IMG/VR virus record: IMGVR_UViG_3300031857_000619
Location: 1-36,325 of that record
DNA from: a virus
DNA length: 36,325 nucleotides
Strand: one strand, 5' to 3'
A model generated the notes under the pieces. That model was given only the letters and a program-made list of their open reading frames with translations. It was not told the DNA's origin and searched no databases. How positions within the stretch are numbered: position 1 is the first letter of the stretch; each line of letters starts with the position of its first letter. Position numbers and translations under genes: made by a program. This document shows, in pieces, positions 20,801 to 30,332 of the stretch.

Positions 20801-23800
20801 GCCGCTACCGCATCAGAATATTCACTAAATGTGGCTTCATCTAGCAATAAGTTTCCGTCCTCATCAAATATTTCTGCGTCCAAAAACTTTCTTACGTCAG
20901 CCGTTTTTTCATTGTGGCGTTTCTTTCCTGCACCCTTTTGGTTACTACGCAAATCTTCTAAATCTTGCGCTAAATTTGCGTCTTTAATTATCTTATCAGC
21001 ATAATCAATAAACTTATCAAATTGAGCGTCCGTTGTGATACTAGCGGCTCTTTTTACCAATGCTTTTACTTGGCTTGGGCTAAGCGCACCCTTGATTTCA
21101 GCGTCATCCATAAAGTCTTTAATGGCTTTGGCTACATCCTTTTGCTTTGCTTTGTATTCTAGTAACTTCTCACGCACCTTTATTCCTCTGCGAATAGCTA
21201 CCTTTGCTATATCGGCTAGGTCGTAGTCAAGGTTGTCTTTATTAAAAGTTGTAAGACCCATTGCCTCGTCCCACGCTTGCTTGGCGTTTTTTGCACTCAA
21301 GCCAATGTTTTTAGCGAATTGCTTTAATGAAGTTCCACCTGCTTTCAAATAGGTTTTTGCTGCATTAACTAACGCTTTATGCAATCTATCTAACGCTTCT
21401 GCCGACTTTTCTCCTACGTTTTTAGCTGCAAAGCCTAAATTAGTTATATCTCCCGCATCTAACAAGTCTTGTACGGCTTTCCATACTTCTTCATTAGCTT
21501 TCTGAACTTCTGATTTACTATCGCTCCCTTTAGCCTTTTGTTGGTCAGCTAATTTTAAGCCTCGCTCAATCTTATCCATCTCCTTAGTGTCGGTAGCGTA
21601 GAATTTACCCATTGAAGTTTCAGTACCATCCGCATTTTTAACTATCAACTCAATGCCTTCTTCTCCATCAAGCATAGTAATAGGTCGTCTTTCTATTTCT
21701 GTCTTAGATGATGGAATAGAAGTATCACTCTTTAACGCTTCATCGTACTTGCCATCTAGCATATCAGCTAAGATTTCTTCTTTAGTACCCTTAACTTCTA
21801 CTCCTTTTTCTTCTAGCTTTTTAAGGTTAGTGTCGTAGTTGTCAATTAACTCTTTTGCTTTTGCCTCTTGTTCGCCAAATGCTTTGAGTGCCTTGTCCGT
21901 CTTTTTGTCGGTGCGTTGGTCTAATACGTCCTTAAATTTCTGTACCTGTTCGGTGGCTTGTTCAACTTTGGGTTCGGTTTGAGGTGTTTCTTTTTTTGTA
22001 GCACCCGCTTTTGCGTCAGGAGGAGGCGTTAAAGACGCTTGGTCTTCTAACTCAATAGATTTAGCCTTAGTAGCTTCTACTGCCTTATCGTAATCAGTAA
22101 CATATTCGCCCTTAGTATTATCATAATCAGGGAACTTATTGTAATCAGCTTCTAATGTTTCCCTGTTGCCGTCAAAATACATAAACACGACATCGGGTTC
22201 ATTTTTCAATATTGTTTTCTCCCATCCTTTGTCAGCAAATTCGGGGTTAAACTTCATTCTAAATGAAGGTTTAAATCCAAACCTAGAATAATACTTAGGT
22301 AAGTATCCATCATAAGCATCCGTAAATCTACCGCCTAATTTAATAGCGGTAATCAATAGGGGTTTTAATGAGTTCTCTCCTTTCGGCAAGTCTGCGTGAG
22401 CGAACCCACTACCTACATTACCATTGGCTTCAAGCATAACTCCTACCTTGCCGTCCTTGCTAACTAAAAGCACACCACCTTCGTCAAGAACTTTCTGATA
22501 TTCTTCTTTTGTCTTTAAAGCAACTTGTATTCCGTCATCGCCTCTACTTTCTTTAGCAGAAGATATTGCATCGAAGAACGCTTGAGCATCATCTATCTCA
22601 TACGCCTCTTTCCCATCAACAACATATTTGTTGGTAGGTTTTATCTCCTTCCCGTTTACTGTAACTCTATCCCCGTAGGCGTTTTCCATAGCCCAATCAG
22701 GTAGAAATCCTATCTTTTGTTCTGCAAATGGTCTTTTGTTTGGTTCGAGATAGCCTGCATCACCTTTCTTCTTAATGCTACCATCAGCATTTCTCATGTG
22801 ATTACCAAAATTAACCCAAGAGTTTTGACCTCTTGTTGTAGCGGTAAGTGCTTTCTGCGCCAATGGAGTAAACATACTCATGTGTACTCTCCAAGCGTTT
22901 TCTTCCCCTATTGCGCCAAAGCCGTTACCGTATTCAGAGTGACCGAACAAGTCGTGTACCGCCCTAATCAATTCTACGTTTGTTAATTTGCGACCATTCA
23001 CATCTGTGTACCCGCTATCTTGTAATCCGATATTATCTTGGTCGAATGTTCTCTTAGTTCCAAATGCGCCTTCTGATGCTTCAATAAGTATTCGCTTATT
23101 GTTTTTTACATCATTAAGCATCTTTTTGCTATCGCTATTATATGCTTTGCCTTCGGTAACTAATTCAAATTTAAAGCCTTCTTTTATTAGAGCATCGGCT
23201 TGTTTCTTGATTTCAGTAATTAATTGTTCAAAGCCTTTTTTTACTTCGGGATTATTTGGTTCGTGCTTCATCTCATTGAAAGCATCAGCTATTCTCTTTC
23301 CGTCCACATCCGATACCTTAGTAACAAGGCGTGGTGTTTTGGAGAAAAATCTATTAGCTTTTTTATAAGCATCAGCTATACCCGAAATAATTTTATTTGC
23401 ACCCGTTAGAACTTTATTAGGCTTGAAGTTATTTTTAGTAGTTGAAGAAGTGGTTGTTGCATTTGACAATCTAGTGCCATCAGGTAGCGTCATTTTAGTA
23501 GGGTCAAATAAACCATACTGTTGAGTGCCATACATTGTACCTTTTTTACCCGATAATTGAGGTATATCAAGTTGTTGAGTTGCCTCTTGTAATTTTAGTA
23601 ACTCTGCCTTAGTAAGCGGTCTTGATAATTCTAAAGACAAGAAAGGTTCGCCAAAATCGTCCACCATTTTTGTTTGGCTCAATATCTTAACATCTTTCGG
23701 TAAATTTGAAGCTACATCTCCTTCGGGTATTAATTCAGTAGTTTGCCCTATTTGTAAACCTACGTTTATAAAATTACCATCAGGAGCATTATCTATTTCT

Positions 23801-26800
23801 ACACCCTTCCCTTCTTGGTGTGGCATTTTAGTTAATTTACCCCAAGTTTTTTGTTTGCCTGTTCCATCAGTTGCTCCTTCACCCCCATCGGGCGCAATAG
23901 GGGTAACAACTTCTGCTTCCGTTACTGTTTCAGTAGGGGTTTGTACTGCTTCGACTTTTGGAGTTGTTGCTTCTAAAGCAGCTAGTTCTGCATCGTATTC
24001 TGCATTAATTTTTTCGCCTATTGTTTGATTACTACCAACTGTATAGGCTTCTTTAAGCCCTTCTTCATCATATTGGCTTAATGCTTCTTGTCTTCTTCTT
24101 TCTATATCAGCTTTCTTAGCTTCTAACTTCACTTCAACCGTTTCATCGGTTTTCTTCTGCGCCTCGACTACTTTTGTTTCTTCTTGAACGGGTGCTGTTT
24201 CAGTAGGCGTGGCTTCGCCTTTACCTATCACTCTATTAGCATCGTCAATAATTCTTTTCCCGTCTGCACTATCAGCACCAACAGCTATTACCTTGCCGTC
24301 TTCGCCCTTTAAATACACTACTCTCACCTTGCCGTCAGCATCTAGCTTAACCCCATCGGGGGCGTTCTTACTACTAGCAATTTGATATTTACCGCCTTTA
24401 TATAAAACATTAGTCCCGACAGCTATATCGCCACTTAGTAATTGAGAATTAGGTTCAGCAACCGTTTCGCCAACAACTTGCTCAAAACCTAAATTAGCCA
24501 AACTTCTAAAACTTGCACCTGCTTGTTTGTCTATAACTAAGCCCGCAGAATTTCCATCGGGAACAAACTCTACATCACCTTCTGCGTTCACAAACACAAG
24601 ACCCGTTCTACCGTCTTTATACTTTACACGGATAGGTTGGTCTGTAACTAATTTGGTTTTCCCGTCTTGATTGTTCTTTTGTCGTTGCTCTAGTTCCGCT
24701 AATTTTTCTTTATCGTATTCTTTATTGCTATCTCTAGCTGTTTGAAGTAGATTAAGTTCTTTGCGCTCATCGGGCGTTAAAGGAAACCCTGCTTCAACTT
24801 TTAGTTTAGCAGATAATTCGTTTATTTGTCTATCAAGTTCTCCAATAGTAGCAGGGGAAGCATTTTTCTTTTGCGCCTCTAGTTCGTCAATCTTAGTCTG
24901 CAAACTAATTACATCATCTTCTACGTCTTCATTCAGTTCTACGCCTTTTAATTTCTCTTGGGCTTTGGCACTTTTTTGAACGTCTTGTATAAATTGACTA
25001 GCATTTGCTTCGTTAGCTATACCTTGCTTAACAGCGTCATCTACTATTGCTTGTATATCTCGGAAAGAACCTTTAGCCATTGTGTTTACAATAGTTCCAT
25101 ATCCCCTCACTTTTTGACCACCCGTTATTGCTACTTTTGCACCTACGCTAAAAAATGCTTCTCCTACCATATTTTCAATGACACCTTCGTGCAATTTTCT
25201 ATCTAACCCTAATCGTTGAATATTTGCGTTTTGACCTGCGGCAACAAGCCCTGCCGTAACAGCATCAATTTGGGCTTCTTTTAAACCCGTTTTTACAGCC
25301 TGCTTAAACCCATTTGACACTATACCTGCTACGGGTTTTCCGCCTGCGGTTAATAAACCCGCCAATCCTTCTACTACTCCACCAACACCACCTGCTACTG
25401 CTTGCTTTTTAGCTAACGCTAACGCCTCTGCTTGAGTTCTGCCTTGTGACCTAGCTGTGGTATAAACATCTAAAAGTCCGCTACCAATACCCATTCTTCC
25501 ATAGTATAAAGCACCTGTACCCACACCGACTGCGGGGTTAGCACTAACTACACTTGTTCCGAAAGCAACCGCCATAGGCTCCACTTGACCACCAATCATA
25601 GTACCAATATCGCCACCAACCGTAGTTTCTGTTGGCATAGTGGCTTGTTCCATATAAAGATTTTCAAGAGATTTACCAAGTTGGTCGTCATCTCCCGACA
25701 AGTATAAGTCAGCTAAAGTATTGGATATTGTTGTTTGATTAATACCATCAAAGAAGCCTTTTGTAAACCCAACCTTCTCAAGTTTATCCTTGTTAAGGTT
25801 ATACATCTCTTTAATATTCAAATCAATTTGTGCCGCATTTTCTTTGTACTTAGCAATGCTACTAGATAATTCTTTTGACTTCATATCAGCCACTCCAAGA
25901 ACATCTCTTAACTTTACCTTACCCTCGTATGCCGCCTTTGCTTCAAAAGATTTCTTGCCTTTATTTACAATATCCTTAATCTGATTTTGTCTATTTACTT
26001 CTTCCGACATATCATCGGATGGCATATCAAAAGTAGGTATTGTAACGGTTGCATTGTATTCGTCTGTTTGGCTTACATCGGTATCTAATAAAGCATCTCG
26101 TTTAGCAATTAAAGCATTGTAAGCGTCTATCTGTTCTTTTGTTTTAGGCTCACCCATTGCCTTCAACTGCTCGTCAATAGCTGTCAATTCTTTATATTGA
26201 GGTAGCTTAGTGGCGAAATCAATTTGGTTAGAAAGGTTTTCTATCTTCTTCCCCTCTAGGAATACTTGGTCTTGTTTTGCAACAGTTTGTTCTTGTAGTT
26301 TTTTTGTTCTTACATATCGTGACTGATTAATGCCTTCTAAAGCCTTTTGAGCGTTTTCAGCATTAACTTTAATCTCGCCAAAAACGTCACCTTTAGCAAC
26401 ACCCATCTGCCTACTATCGTCACCAAGAGTAATAGGTTGTGACATACGGTCATCAATGCCATACACAATTTCTCTATCAGTTTGATTAGGGAATATTTGT
26501 AGTATTGGTTTGCCGTATCGGATTTTCGGATTTTCGACAGATTTATCTTCTTTGTATTTATCATATCTTGCCTTATTCTCTGCGCCACTACCATCAACCC
26601 TTGTTCCACTCACGGTAGAAGGCACGGATTGAGGCGTAGAAACGGTCTTTGAAACTTCTACGCTTCCACTTGTAGGTTCGTTTAGACTTTTTTTTTGACC
26701 GTATTTGGTCTTAAAGTCGTTTACAACAAATTGAATATCAGCATCAGCCTCTTTATTGGCTGTCATTTGCTGAACTATGCCGTCTAATTTCTTGCGGTCT

Positions 26801-26829
26801 GTTTCATTAAGTGTCAATTCGTCTGCCAT
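17854..26829 (-). CDS. Giant polyvalent ejection-type protein (2991 aa)
   Basis: The start ATG overlaps the stop of the upstream virion gene by one base. Visible parts in order: a short N-terminal helical module; a Gly/Ala-rich, membrane-prone segment (about 405-570); coiled coil (about 620-680); Thr/Pro/Glu-rich linkers (about 873-915, 957-993, 1600-1627). Then an uncharacterised globular domain with HDLFGH (1292-1297), GEENAW and TRGQNSW motifs that recurs in phage polyvalent proteins; a GNAT-like domain with YYSRFGF and PDVVFMYFDG (about 1455-1550); long helical regions; and a conserved C-terminal module from about 2570 with a hydrophobic stretch near 2787-2804. Proteins of this type are packaged in the head and injected with DNA. 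No RNA-polymerase or lytic-transglycosylase motif was recognised. Confidence 0.75.
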   Translation of the reverse strand: MADELTLNETDRKKLDGIVQQMTANKEADADIQFVVNDFKTKYGQKKSLNEPTSGSVEVSKTVSTPQSVPSTVSGTRVDGSGAENKARYDKYKEDKSVENPKIRYGKPILQIFPNQTDREIVYGIDDRMSQPITLGDDSRQMGVAKGDVFGEIKVNAENAQKALEGINQSRYVRTKKLQEQTVAKQDQVFLEGKKIENLSNQIDFATKLPQYKELTAIDEQLKAMGEPKTKEQIDAYNALIAKRDALLDTDVSQTDEYNATVTIPTFDMPSDDMSEEVNRQNQIKDIVNKGKKSFEAKAAYEGKVKLRDVLGVADMKSKELSSSIAKYKENAAQIDLNIKEMYNLNKDKLEKVGFTKGFFDGINQTTISNTLADLYLSGDDDQLGKSLENLYMEQATMPTETTVGGDIGTMIGGQVEPMAVAFGTSVVSANPAVGVGTGALYYGRMGIGSGLLDVYTTARSQGRTQAEALALAKKQAVAGGVGGVVEGLAGLLTAGGKPVAGIVSNGFKQAVKTGLKEAQIDAVTAGLVAAGQNANIQRLGLDRKLHEGVIENMVGEAFFSVGAKVAITGGQKVRGYGTIVNTMAKGSFRDIQAIVDDAVKQGIANEANASQFIQDVQKSAKAQEKLKGVELNEDVEDDVISLQTKIDELEAQKKNASPATIGELDRQINELSAKLKVEAGFPLTPDERKELNLLQTARDSNKEYDKEKLAELEQRQKNNQDGKTKLVTDQPIRVKYKDGRTGLVFVNAEGDVEFVPDGNSAGLVIDKQAGASFRSLANLGFEQVVGETVAEPNSQLLSGDIAVGTNVLYKGGKYQIASSKNAPDGVKLDADGKVRVVYLKGEDGKVIAVGADSADGKRIIDDANRVIGKGEATPTETAPVQEETKVVEAQKKTDETVEVKLEAKKADIERRRQEALSQYDEEGLKEAYTVGSNQTIGEKINAEYDAELAALEATTPKVEAVQTPTETVTEAEVVTPIAPDGGEGATDGTGKQKTWGKLTKMPHQEGKGVEIDNAPDGNFINVGLQIGQTTELIPEGDVASNLPKDVKILSQTKMVDDFGEPFLSLELSRPLTKAELLKLQEATQQLDIPQLSGKKGTMYGTQQYGLFDPTKMTLPDGTRLSNATTTSSTTKNNFKPNKVLTGANKIISGIADAYKKANRFFSKTPRLVTKVSDVDGKRIADAFNEMKHEPNNPEVKKGFEQLITEIKKQADALIKEGFKFELVTEGKAYNSDSKKMLNDVKNNKRILIEASEGAFGTKRTFDQDNIGLQDSGYTDVNGRKLTNVELIRAVHDLFGHSEYGNGFGAIGEENAWRVHMSMFTPLAQKALTATTRGQNSWVNFGNHMRNADGSIKKKGDAGYLEPNKRPFAEQKIGFLPDWAMENAYGDRVTVNGKEIKPTNKYVVDGKEAYEIDDAQAFFDAISSAKESRGDDGIQVALKTKEEYQKVLDEGGVLLVSKDGKVGVMLEANGNVGSGFAHADLPKGENSLKPLLITAIKLGGRFTDAYDGYLPKYYSRFGFKPSFRMKFNPEFADKGWEKTILKNEPDVVFMYFDGNRETLEADYNKFPDYDNTKGEYVTDYDKAVEATKAKSIELEDQASLTPPPDAKAGATKKETPQTEPKVEQATEQVQKFKDVLDQRTDKKTDKALKAFGEQEAKAKELIDNYDTNLKKLEEKGVEVKGTKEEILADMLDGKYDEALKSDTSIPSSKTEIERRPITMLDGEEGIELIVKNADGTETSMGKFYATDTKEMDKIERGLKLADQQKAKGSDSKSEVQKANEEVWKAVQDLLDAGDITNLGFAAKNVGEKSAEALDRLHKALVNAAKTYLKAGGTSLKQFAKNIGLSAKNAKQAWDEAMGLTTFNKDNLDYDLADIAKVAIRRGIKVREKLLEYKAKQKDVAKAIKDFMDDAEIKGALSPSQVKALVKRAASITTDAQFDKFIDYADKIIKDANLAQDLEDLRSNQKGAGKKRHNEKTADVRKFLDAEIFDEDGNLLLDEATFSEYSDAVAALNQKIPDHSLMEATDASGKTLSERVADQSQSASNPYMNINTVKDLMKAWTALDNNIVDVDSYKSFTRNISKIKARLKDLVQSGTITQDDYDTAISQIYKHENGKRVYEAKYGDQIGQLKSAQIADAQAKARLVDDSGFNKMQKELWQEFKRNMSVNFEKFKKLEVSDLDKLNTVLDRMGNGFMPEYEFRQVMNKIETQGQGVKIAKQVAKISDKFKNNLDKLRDLFETNDPARYEAELGIAGDNSLWNGVLSRTQRALKKYTETTHDMYEKWYDSLPSFYKITGKKPVLIDKIDAKDGKVGKTVVSQREYDMVKVGVVRHMINHAAEMMAKGKDPIDVFGEQLSDIKERQNYATEGELSILTDVYNKLKSNPDLLDINGELDYNKVWKSVEANDGKVLDVNQAKIESSFDGLDLETGDMITSSNAIRGVNATKNPKHIRRYYVGTRVGEGQINESEQIGVRAGSSYARAEKDMPNGAMLLNAEKIIQRQIKEAAKDYHINQELDKLNDVFEEAKLAANREDINVLNEFQQDQRRIMQYHLSSGDIPPVFNKIQGGLYVKMLTTPYRLAAEAVSNTAQMMVRGRSFRGLLTALPSETVNPMYREMTDIMKATESTSLDHAEFRSMKNIETKDGQIQREGLLKRGVDVINGVTNAMAVGGIWMPNFNRKFAELTGENYNNSMLKNPKYVDAMREASSYADRETETVIGSTLKGGARREIVLTPFGGKLKADTALGSLAKFLSNYPYRDTKELVRGINQMVTGVNEGRIDGAARSMGVVTNMMLYTGMYAITKSLWKQTFGDDDEKKEAKETIDRLSTKEGFVDFTKQEALSNAVNLAGTKYSQAGKMMTRLSVIALYNSNLLDETQKKDLANFAEAQLYMYFNKKSFRKSDAQSEFYNVIPHLKEASDIFYREVKGEEGVTALLKEAREKGVEGLTKDKQAQLSLLKNFIHTTNILLYSQGTQLPFSKDFVKSLEVQIKELNK

Positions 26830-28478
26830 TAGTAGTTATATTTCTTTCTTAAATCTTCTTGTTTCTTAGGTTCTTCATTTTTCGGTTGGGGTGTAGCTTG
26901 TGGTTTAAATATTTGCCCAATACCAACTTCTTTAGGCAATGCCTCTTCTCTACGAACTACTTTCAACCCATATATAGCATCACGCTGTTCTTGTTCTTCT
27001 TGGCTTAACGGTGCTACTTTACTTGCATCGAAGCCTGTCGCCCCTAAATAAGCATCGGGGAAATTATCTTTAACCCAATCCATTCCCGAAGTTCTGTACT
27101 TTTGTTCGTTTTGCCCTTTATAATTACCCGTTACAACATCATTGTATAATTGAGTTGCACTTGTGTAGGGTATGTAAAGGCTAGCAATTTCCATTTTACT
27201 TTCATCCCCTTTCGTCCTCTGATACTCTTTGTCGTAGGATTGAGAAGTCATCACCATGACACGACCATCGGGCATACGAATTACGTCTTTAATTTCATTT
27301 GGCAATATTTGTCTTTGACCGCTCTTATCGTTAAAATACTCATAAGTACCTAACTTAAATCCGTTCAATCCTTGCGCCCGAACTGCATTAACTTGTCGTC
27401 CACCATACTCAAGTCTAGCGGGCTTCAAGTATTCGGGTTTACCTTGCATAATACCCGAAACAAGTTTAACTAAACTCTCGCCAACTTTTTTAGCGTCTTG
27501 CTCACCTGCGCTATACATAAACTCTGCCTCTTGTTGCTGTTTGGGGCTAAACCCTAATTGGGTTCTTTTTTGACTACCAACATTGTATTTATCAAGTGTG
27601 CTTTGGCTGTAATAAACACTAATAGGGTCGTACACCTTTGCTTGGTCTTTAGTAGAGTATTTTTGAGATAATTCTTTTGCACGGTTCAAATAGTAGCTTT
27701 GTTCGCTTTCGGGTAGTTGACTATACTGCTCAAGCACATCATCCTTTATATCGGAATTAGCAAGCCATCCTTGCGCCAAATCCAATGATTTATTTTCGGG
27801 TAAGATTTCTTCTTTCTCAATCAATATACCCTCTCCATCGGGGGTTCGTCCGTACTCTTGTTTAACGGCAATAGGTTTTACCAAACCCGCCTTTTGCGCC
27901 TCGTCAAATAGTCTTAGCGTTTTTTCCTCTAGTGTTTTTTGAATTGGCATAAATGGGTTTTTACCCGCCACTTTATTTCTTGCTTCAATACTAGCTGCGG
28001 TTCTCATACCAACAATCCACTCGTCAAAGTATTTCTTGTCGTGCTTTGTCGGGTCGAAATCCTTGATAGCATTAGCAAGCATATCTTTGTGCATCGCACT
28101 TGCTTGGGCTTCTACTGAATAAAACCCTTGAAGTCTTTTCGCTTCCTTTTCGGCATCTCTAAATGCTTGGGTGTTCGGTTCTAGTGAGTACAACTTAGCG
28201 TTAGCGTCAATTAGTTTCCTCTTGCCGTCAATAAAAAAATCATTATCTTGGTCGTAAATTCCTTTAGCGTCAAAGTTTAAGTCAGCCACTAACTTAGCCG
28301 TATCTGCTTTTTGCTTTTCGGCTTGAGCTTGTTTCTGTTTAGCAAAATCGTCTAATTCTGCGTTTACTCTCATCTGAACCGTAAGTGGGTCGTATTGAGG
28401 CTTGTCAAATATAACCGCCCCTACCCCCGCACTTGCTTGGTTAGGTAACATACTTCCACTTGGCTGTACTATCTGCAT
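26829..28478 (-). CDS. Probable internal virion/ejection protein (549 aa)
   Basis: The product is mostly helical, highly charged and Gln/Lys/Ala-rich. Residues about 40-70 form a likely coiled coil (FAKQKQAQAEKQKADTAKL), and the C-terminus is Pro/Lys/Glu-rich and unstructured. No enzyme motif is seen. It lies 1 nt behind a smaller ejection-type gene and directly ahead of the 2991-aa gene with a one-base overlap. This three-gene order (small, medium, giant) resembles the internal core proteins of podoviruses such as T7 gp14-gp15-gp16. The analogy is by context and composition, not sequence. Confidence 0.6.
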   Translation of the reverse strand: MQIVQPSGSMLPNQASAGVGAVIFDKPQYDPLTVQMRVNAELDDFAKQKQAQAEKQKADTAKLVADLNFDAKGIYDQDNDFFIDGKRKLIDANAKLYSLEPNTQAFRDAEKEAKRLQGFYSVEAQASAMHKDMLANAIKDFDPTKHDKKYFDEWIVGMRTAASIEARNKVAGKNPFMPIQKTLEEKTLRLFDEAQKAGLVKPIAVKQEYGRTPDGEGILIEKEEILPENKSLDLAQGWLANSDIKDDVLEQYSQLPESEQSYYLNRAKELSQKYSTKDQAKVYDPISVYYSQSTLDKYNVGSQKRTQLGFSPKQQQEAEFMYSAGEQDAKKVGESLVKLVSGIMQGKPEYLKPARLEYGGRQVNAVRAQGLNGFKLGTYEYFNDKSGQRQILPNEIKDVIRMPDGRVMVMTSQSYDKEYQRTKGDESKMEIASLYIPYTSATQLYNDVVTGNYKGQNEQKYRTSGMDWVKDNFPDAYLGATGFDASKVAPLSQEEQEQRDAIYGLKVVRREEALPKEVGIGQIFKPQATPQPKNEEPKKQEDLRKKYNY

Positions 28479-28479
28479 A

Positions 28480-29391
28480 TTATTTTCCTAGTTTAAAACC
28501 CGATTTATTCAAAAAAGCAATAGCTTCTTCTATCGTTGCAAACCTACCCGCCTTAACAAGTTGGTCTGCTAAGTTAATTTCACTTGTTGCTTGTGGTGTA
28601 GTTGCAGTAGGCGTAATACTACCTATTTGCGCCCCCGCACCTGCGCCCGAACTAGAAGCACTACCCATATTTGCTACGGATGACATCCAATTATTACCCG
28701 TTGCGTTAGTTCCAAACAATGTATTTCTGCGTCTAGCATCAAATTCCGACTGCTTTAATTTGCCACTTGCTAAATCGTCTTTCAACGTCTTAATATCCGC
28801 ACCCGCACTAATTCCCTTACCCAAAGAAGTTCCCAATCCTGCCACCGTTGAACCAACCGTTTCCAATAAGTTCTGCTTGTTGGCTGTACTAGCTTGTTGC
28901 AATGCTTCTGCACTAGCCATAATTGCACGCTTTTCGGCTAATTGTTCTTGAATTAATCTCTCTTGTTCTGCCCCGACCCCTTTTAATTCTTGGATAGCGT
29001 TTTGTCGGTTACGCAATTTAAACTCACCTTGCGTTGCATCTAGGTTCGTCAATTCCTTGTTCTGATTTGCCAATACAGCAGAAATAGTGTTTGCAGCTAA
29101 AACTCCATTAACTCCACCTTCCCTAATTGAACGTAGTGCATTGGCTGAATTAGCGTCTATGTTTGCTTTAGCTGCCTCGTAGTTTGCCATAGGTTTTAAA
29201 GATAATAGCTCTGCTTCGTTTAAAGCAGTCATATATTCGGGACGTATCTCTCTCTTTTTTACGTTCTCCGCTTCTTTAATCAGTTTTTTAGCACGCTCTT
29301 TTTGCTCTTGTAATGCTATACCCTGACCAACAAACGAAGGGATTTGTGCTAATAAACTTAAGGCTGAAGTTGCTAATTGAGGAATGAACAT
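28480..29391 (-). CDS. Probable internal virion/ejection protein (303 aa)
   Basis: An N-terminal hydrophobic segment (LATSALSLLAQIPSFVGQGI, about 5-24) is followed by a long Ala/Glu/Gln/Asn-rich helical region (25-170) and a Gly/Ala/Ser-rich section (175-260). This composition matches small ejected proteins of podoviruses such as T7 gp14 or P22 gp7, which enter the cell envelope during DNA delivery. It has its own late-type promoter (29422-29404), identical over 19 bp to the one ahead of terminase. It is the first of three consecutive ejection-type genes. Confidence 0.6.
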   Translation of the reverse strand: MFIPQLATSALSLLAQIPSFVGQGIALQEQKERAKKLIKEAENVKKREIRPEYMTALNEAELLSLKPMANYEAAKANIDANSANALRSIREGGVNGVLAANTISAVLANQNKELTNLDATQGEFKLRNRQNAIQELKGVGAEQERLIQEQLAEKRAIMASAEALQQASTANKQNLLETVGSTVAGLGTSLGKGISAGADIKTLKDDLASGKLKQSEFDARRRNTLFGTNATGNNWMSSVANMGSASSSGAGAGAQIGSITPTATTPQATSEINLADQLVKAGRFATIEEAIAFLNKSGFKLGK

Positions 29392-29403
29392 ACTGTATTT
29401 TTG

Positions 29404-29422
29404 CTACAAAGATAACTATTTA
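29404..29422 (-). promoter_or_regulatory. Late-type promoter element of the ejection-protein genes
   Basis: On the minus strand TAAATAGTTATCTTTGTAG contains TATCTTTG (29414-29407). The same 19 bases occur before terminase at 32478-32460. The ATG at 29391 follows after about 15 nt. Confidence 0.6.
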
Positions 29423-29431
29423 TGGGTAAAT

Positions 29432-29863
29432 TTATTGAATAGGTTTAATTATAAACTCAATTCTTGGGTTAGCTTTATCTAAAAACTTATTCGCCACAAT
29501 CTTAACACATTTATTGTCGTTATCAATTGCTTTGACCTTTTGCAGACAATCCAATACTACCTTTAGTGAGTTGTCTAAGTCGGCACGTTGCGATGGGTAA
29601 TATACATCAATATCAAACTCAAAGTAACCGCTTATGTTTGCGTTACGATACTTGTTGCATTGAATAAAGAAGTCGTTTTCGTACTGCTTTAGTGCCTTTG
29701 TTTTAGCCAATGAGCCGTGACCGTTCAAGGAAATTATCTTATAGCAGTTGCTTTTGCTTGGTGGGTTTCCGTAAATTATTTGTTTATTATCCATATTAAA
29801 ATCATTCTTTGTCTTACTCAAGTTCTCTAGTAGCTTCTGATACTCTTGTGTTGATATTCCCAT
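29432..29863 (-). CDS. rusA: RusA-like Holliday junction resolvase
   Basis: The core begins with YGNPPSKSNCYKI (about 31-43), the RusA-type start, and carries RADLDNSLKVVLDCL (93-107), where Asp95, Asp97 and Asp105 match the acidic catalytic cluster; a further Asp pair follows at AIDNDNK (112-118). RusA enzymes are small dimers that cut four-way junctions with Mg2+, clearing branched DNA before packaging. The length (143 aa) is normal for phage RusA with an N-terminal extension; ATG at 29794 is an alternative start. It lies 6 nt after the preceding gene and just ahead of the virion genes. Confidence 0.85.
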   Translation of the reverse strand: MGISTQEYQKLLENLSKTKNDFNMDNKQIIYGNPPSKSNCYKIISLNGHGSLAKTKALKQYENDFFIQCNKYRNANISGYFEFDIDVYYPSQRADLDNSLKVVLDCLQKVKAIDNDNKCVKIVANKFLDKANPRIEFIIKPIQ

Positions 29864-29869
29864 AAATTA

Positions 29870-30268
29870 CTAAATAGCAAAATGAACGTATTTGCCAACA
29901 TAGCTTTCAAGTTCTTTGAATATTGAATGACCACCATTGTCAATAGCATAATCAAATCCGCCATAGCCACAAGTCCATTCTGAATAGCAACCGCTAACGT
30001 AGTCTGCGTATAACATTTGAGTTACAACTTCGGCAGATTGTTGTTCAAAGGTTTTGTCCTCTATTGGTTGTTCTTCTAATATGACATATCTAACTCCGTA
30101 ACGTGGGCTTTGCTTGTTGCCATCTTCAAAATAACCTTCACTATCTTGGTTAAATAGTTCTTCTAATTTATCATAAAGTGATACACCTCCAATTAGTATA
30201 TCCGTTACGCTTTGACAGCACGTTAACCATTTGCTTTCGCCTTGTGTAATAATTCCCTTTAATTCCAT
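29870..30268 (-). CDS. Hypothetical protein (132 aa)
   Basis: The protein contains several Cys and aromatic residues (WLTCCQSVTD near 14-23; YSEWTCGYGGFDYAIDNGGH near 97-116). No family is recognised. It has its own promoter box (30298-30291) and is followed after 6 nt by the RusA gene. Confidence 0.6.
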   Translation of the reverse strand: MELKGIITQGESKWLTCCQSVTDILIGGVSLYDKLEELFNQDSEGYFEDGNKQSPRYGVRYVILEEQPIEDKTFEQQSAEVVTQMLYADYVSGCYSEWTCGYGGFDYAIDNGGHSIFKELESYVGKYVHFAI

Positions 30269-30290
30269 ATTTTTTTGTTTTTGTTTGACA

Positions 30291-30298
30291 CAAATGTA
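30291..30298 (-). promoter_or_regulatory. Candidate -7 box
   Basis: TACATTTG on the minus strand, 22 nt before the ATG at 30268, identical to the -7 boxes at 15418-15411 and 33560-33553. No clear -33 element. Confidence 0.5.
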
Positions 30299-30332
30299 GT
30301 TCGATTACACCAATATAAATAGCCAAATAATG

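Noticed and set aside
26337-26609. 90-aa frame nested in the 2991-aa gene on the same strand
   Set aside because: Out-of-frame shadow without A-rich leader; the giant frame is continuous and coherent across it.
17854-26829. Virion RNA polymerase or lytic transglycosylase in the giant protein
   Set aside because: No T7-type polymerase or crAss-type DxDxD polymerase motif and no recognisable transglycosylase signature were seen while reading the protein.
28460-28951. 163-aa plus-strand open frame opposite the 303-aa ejection gene
   Set aside because: Lies entirely antisense to a well-supported gene, has Ala/Leu/Ser-rich shadow composition and no start signal.
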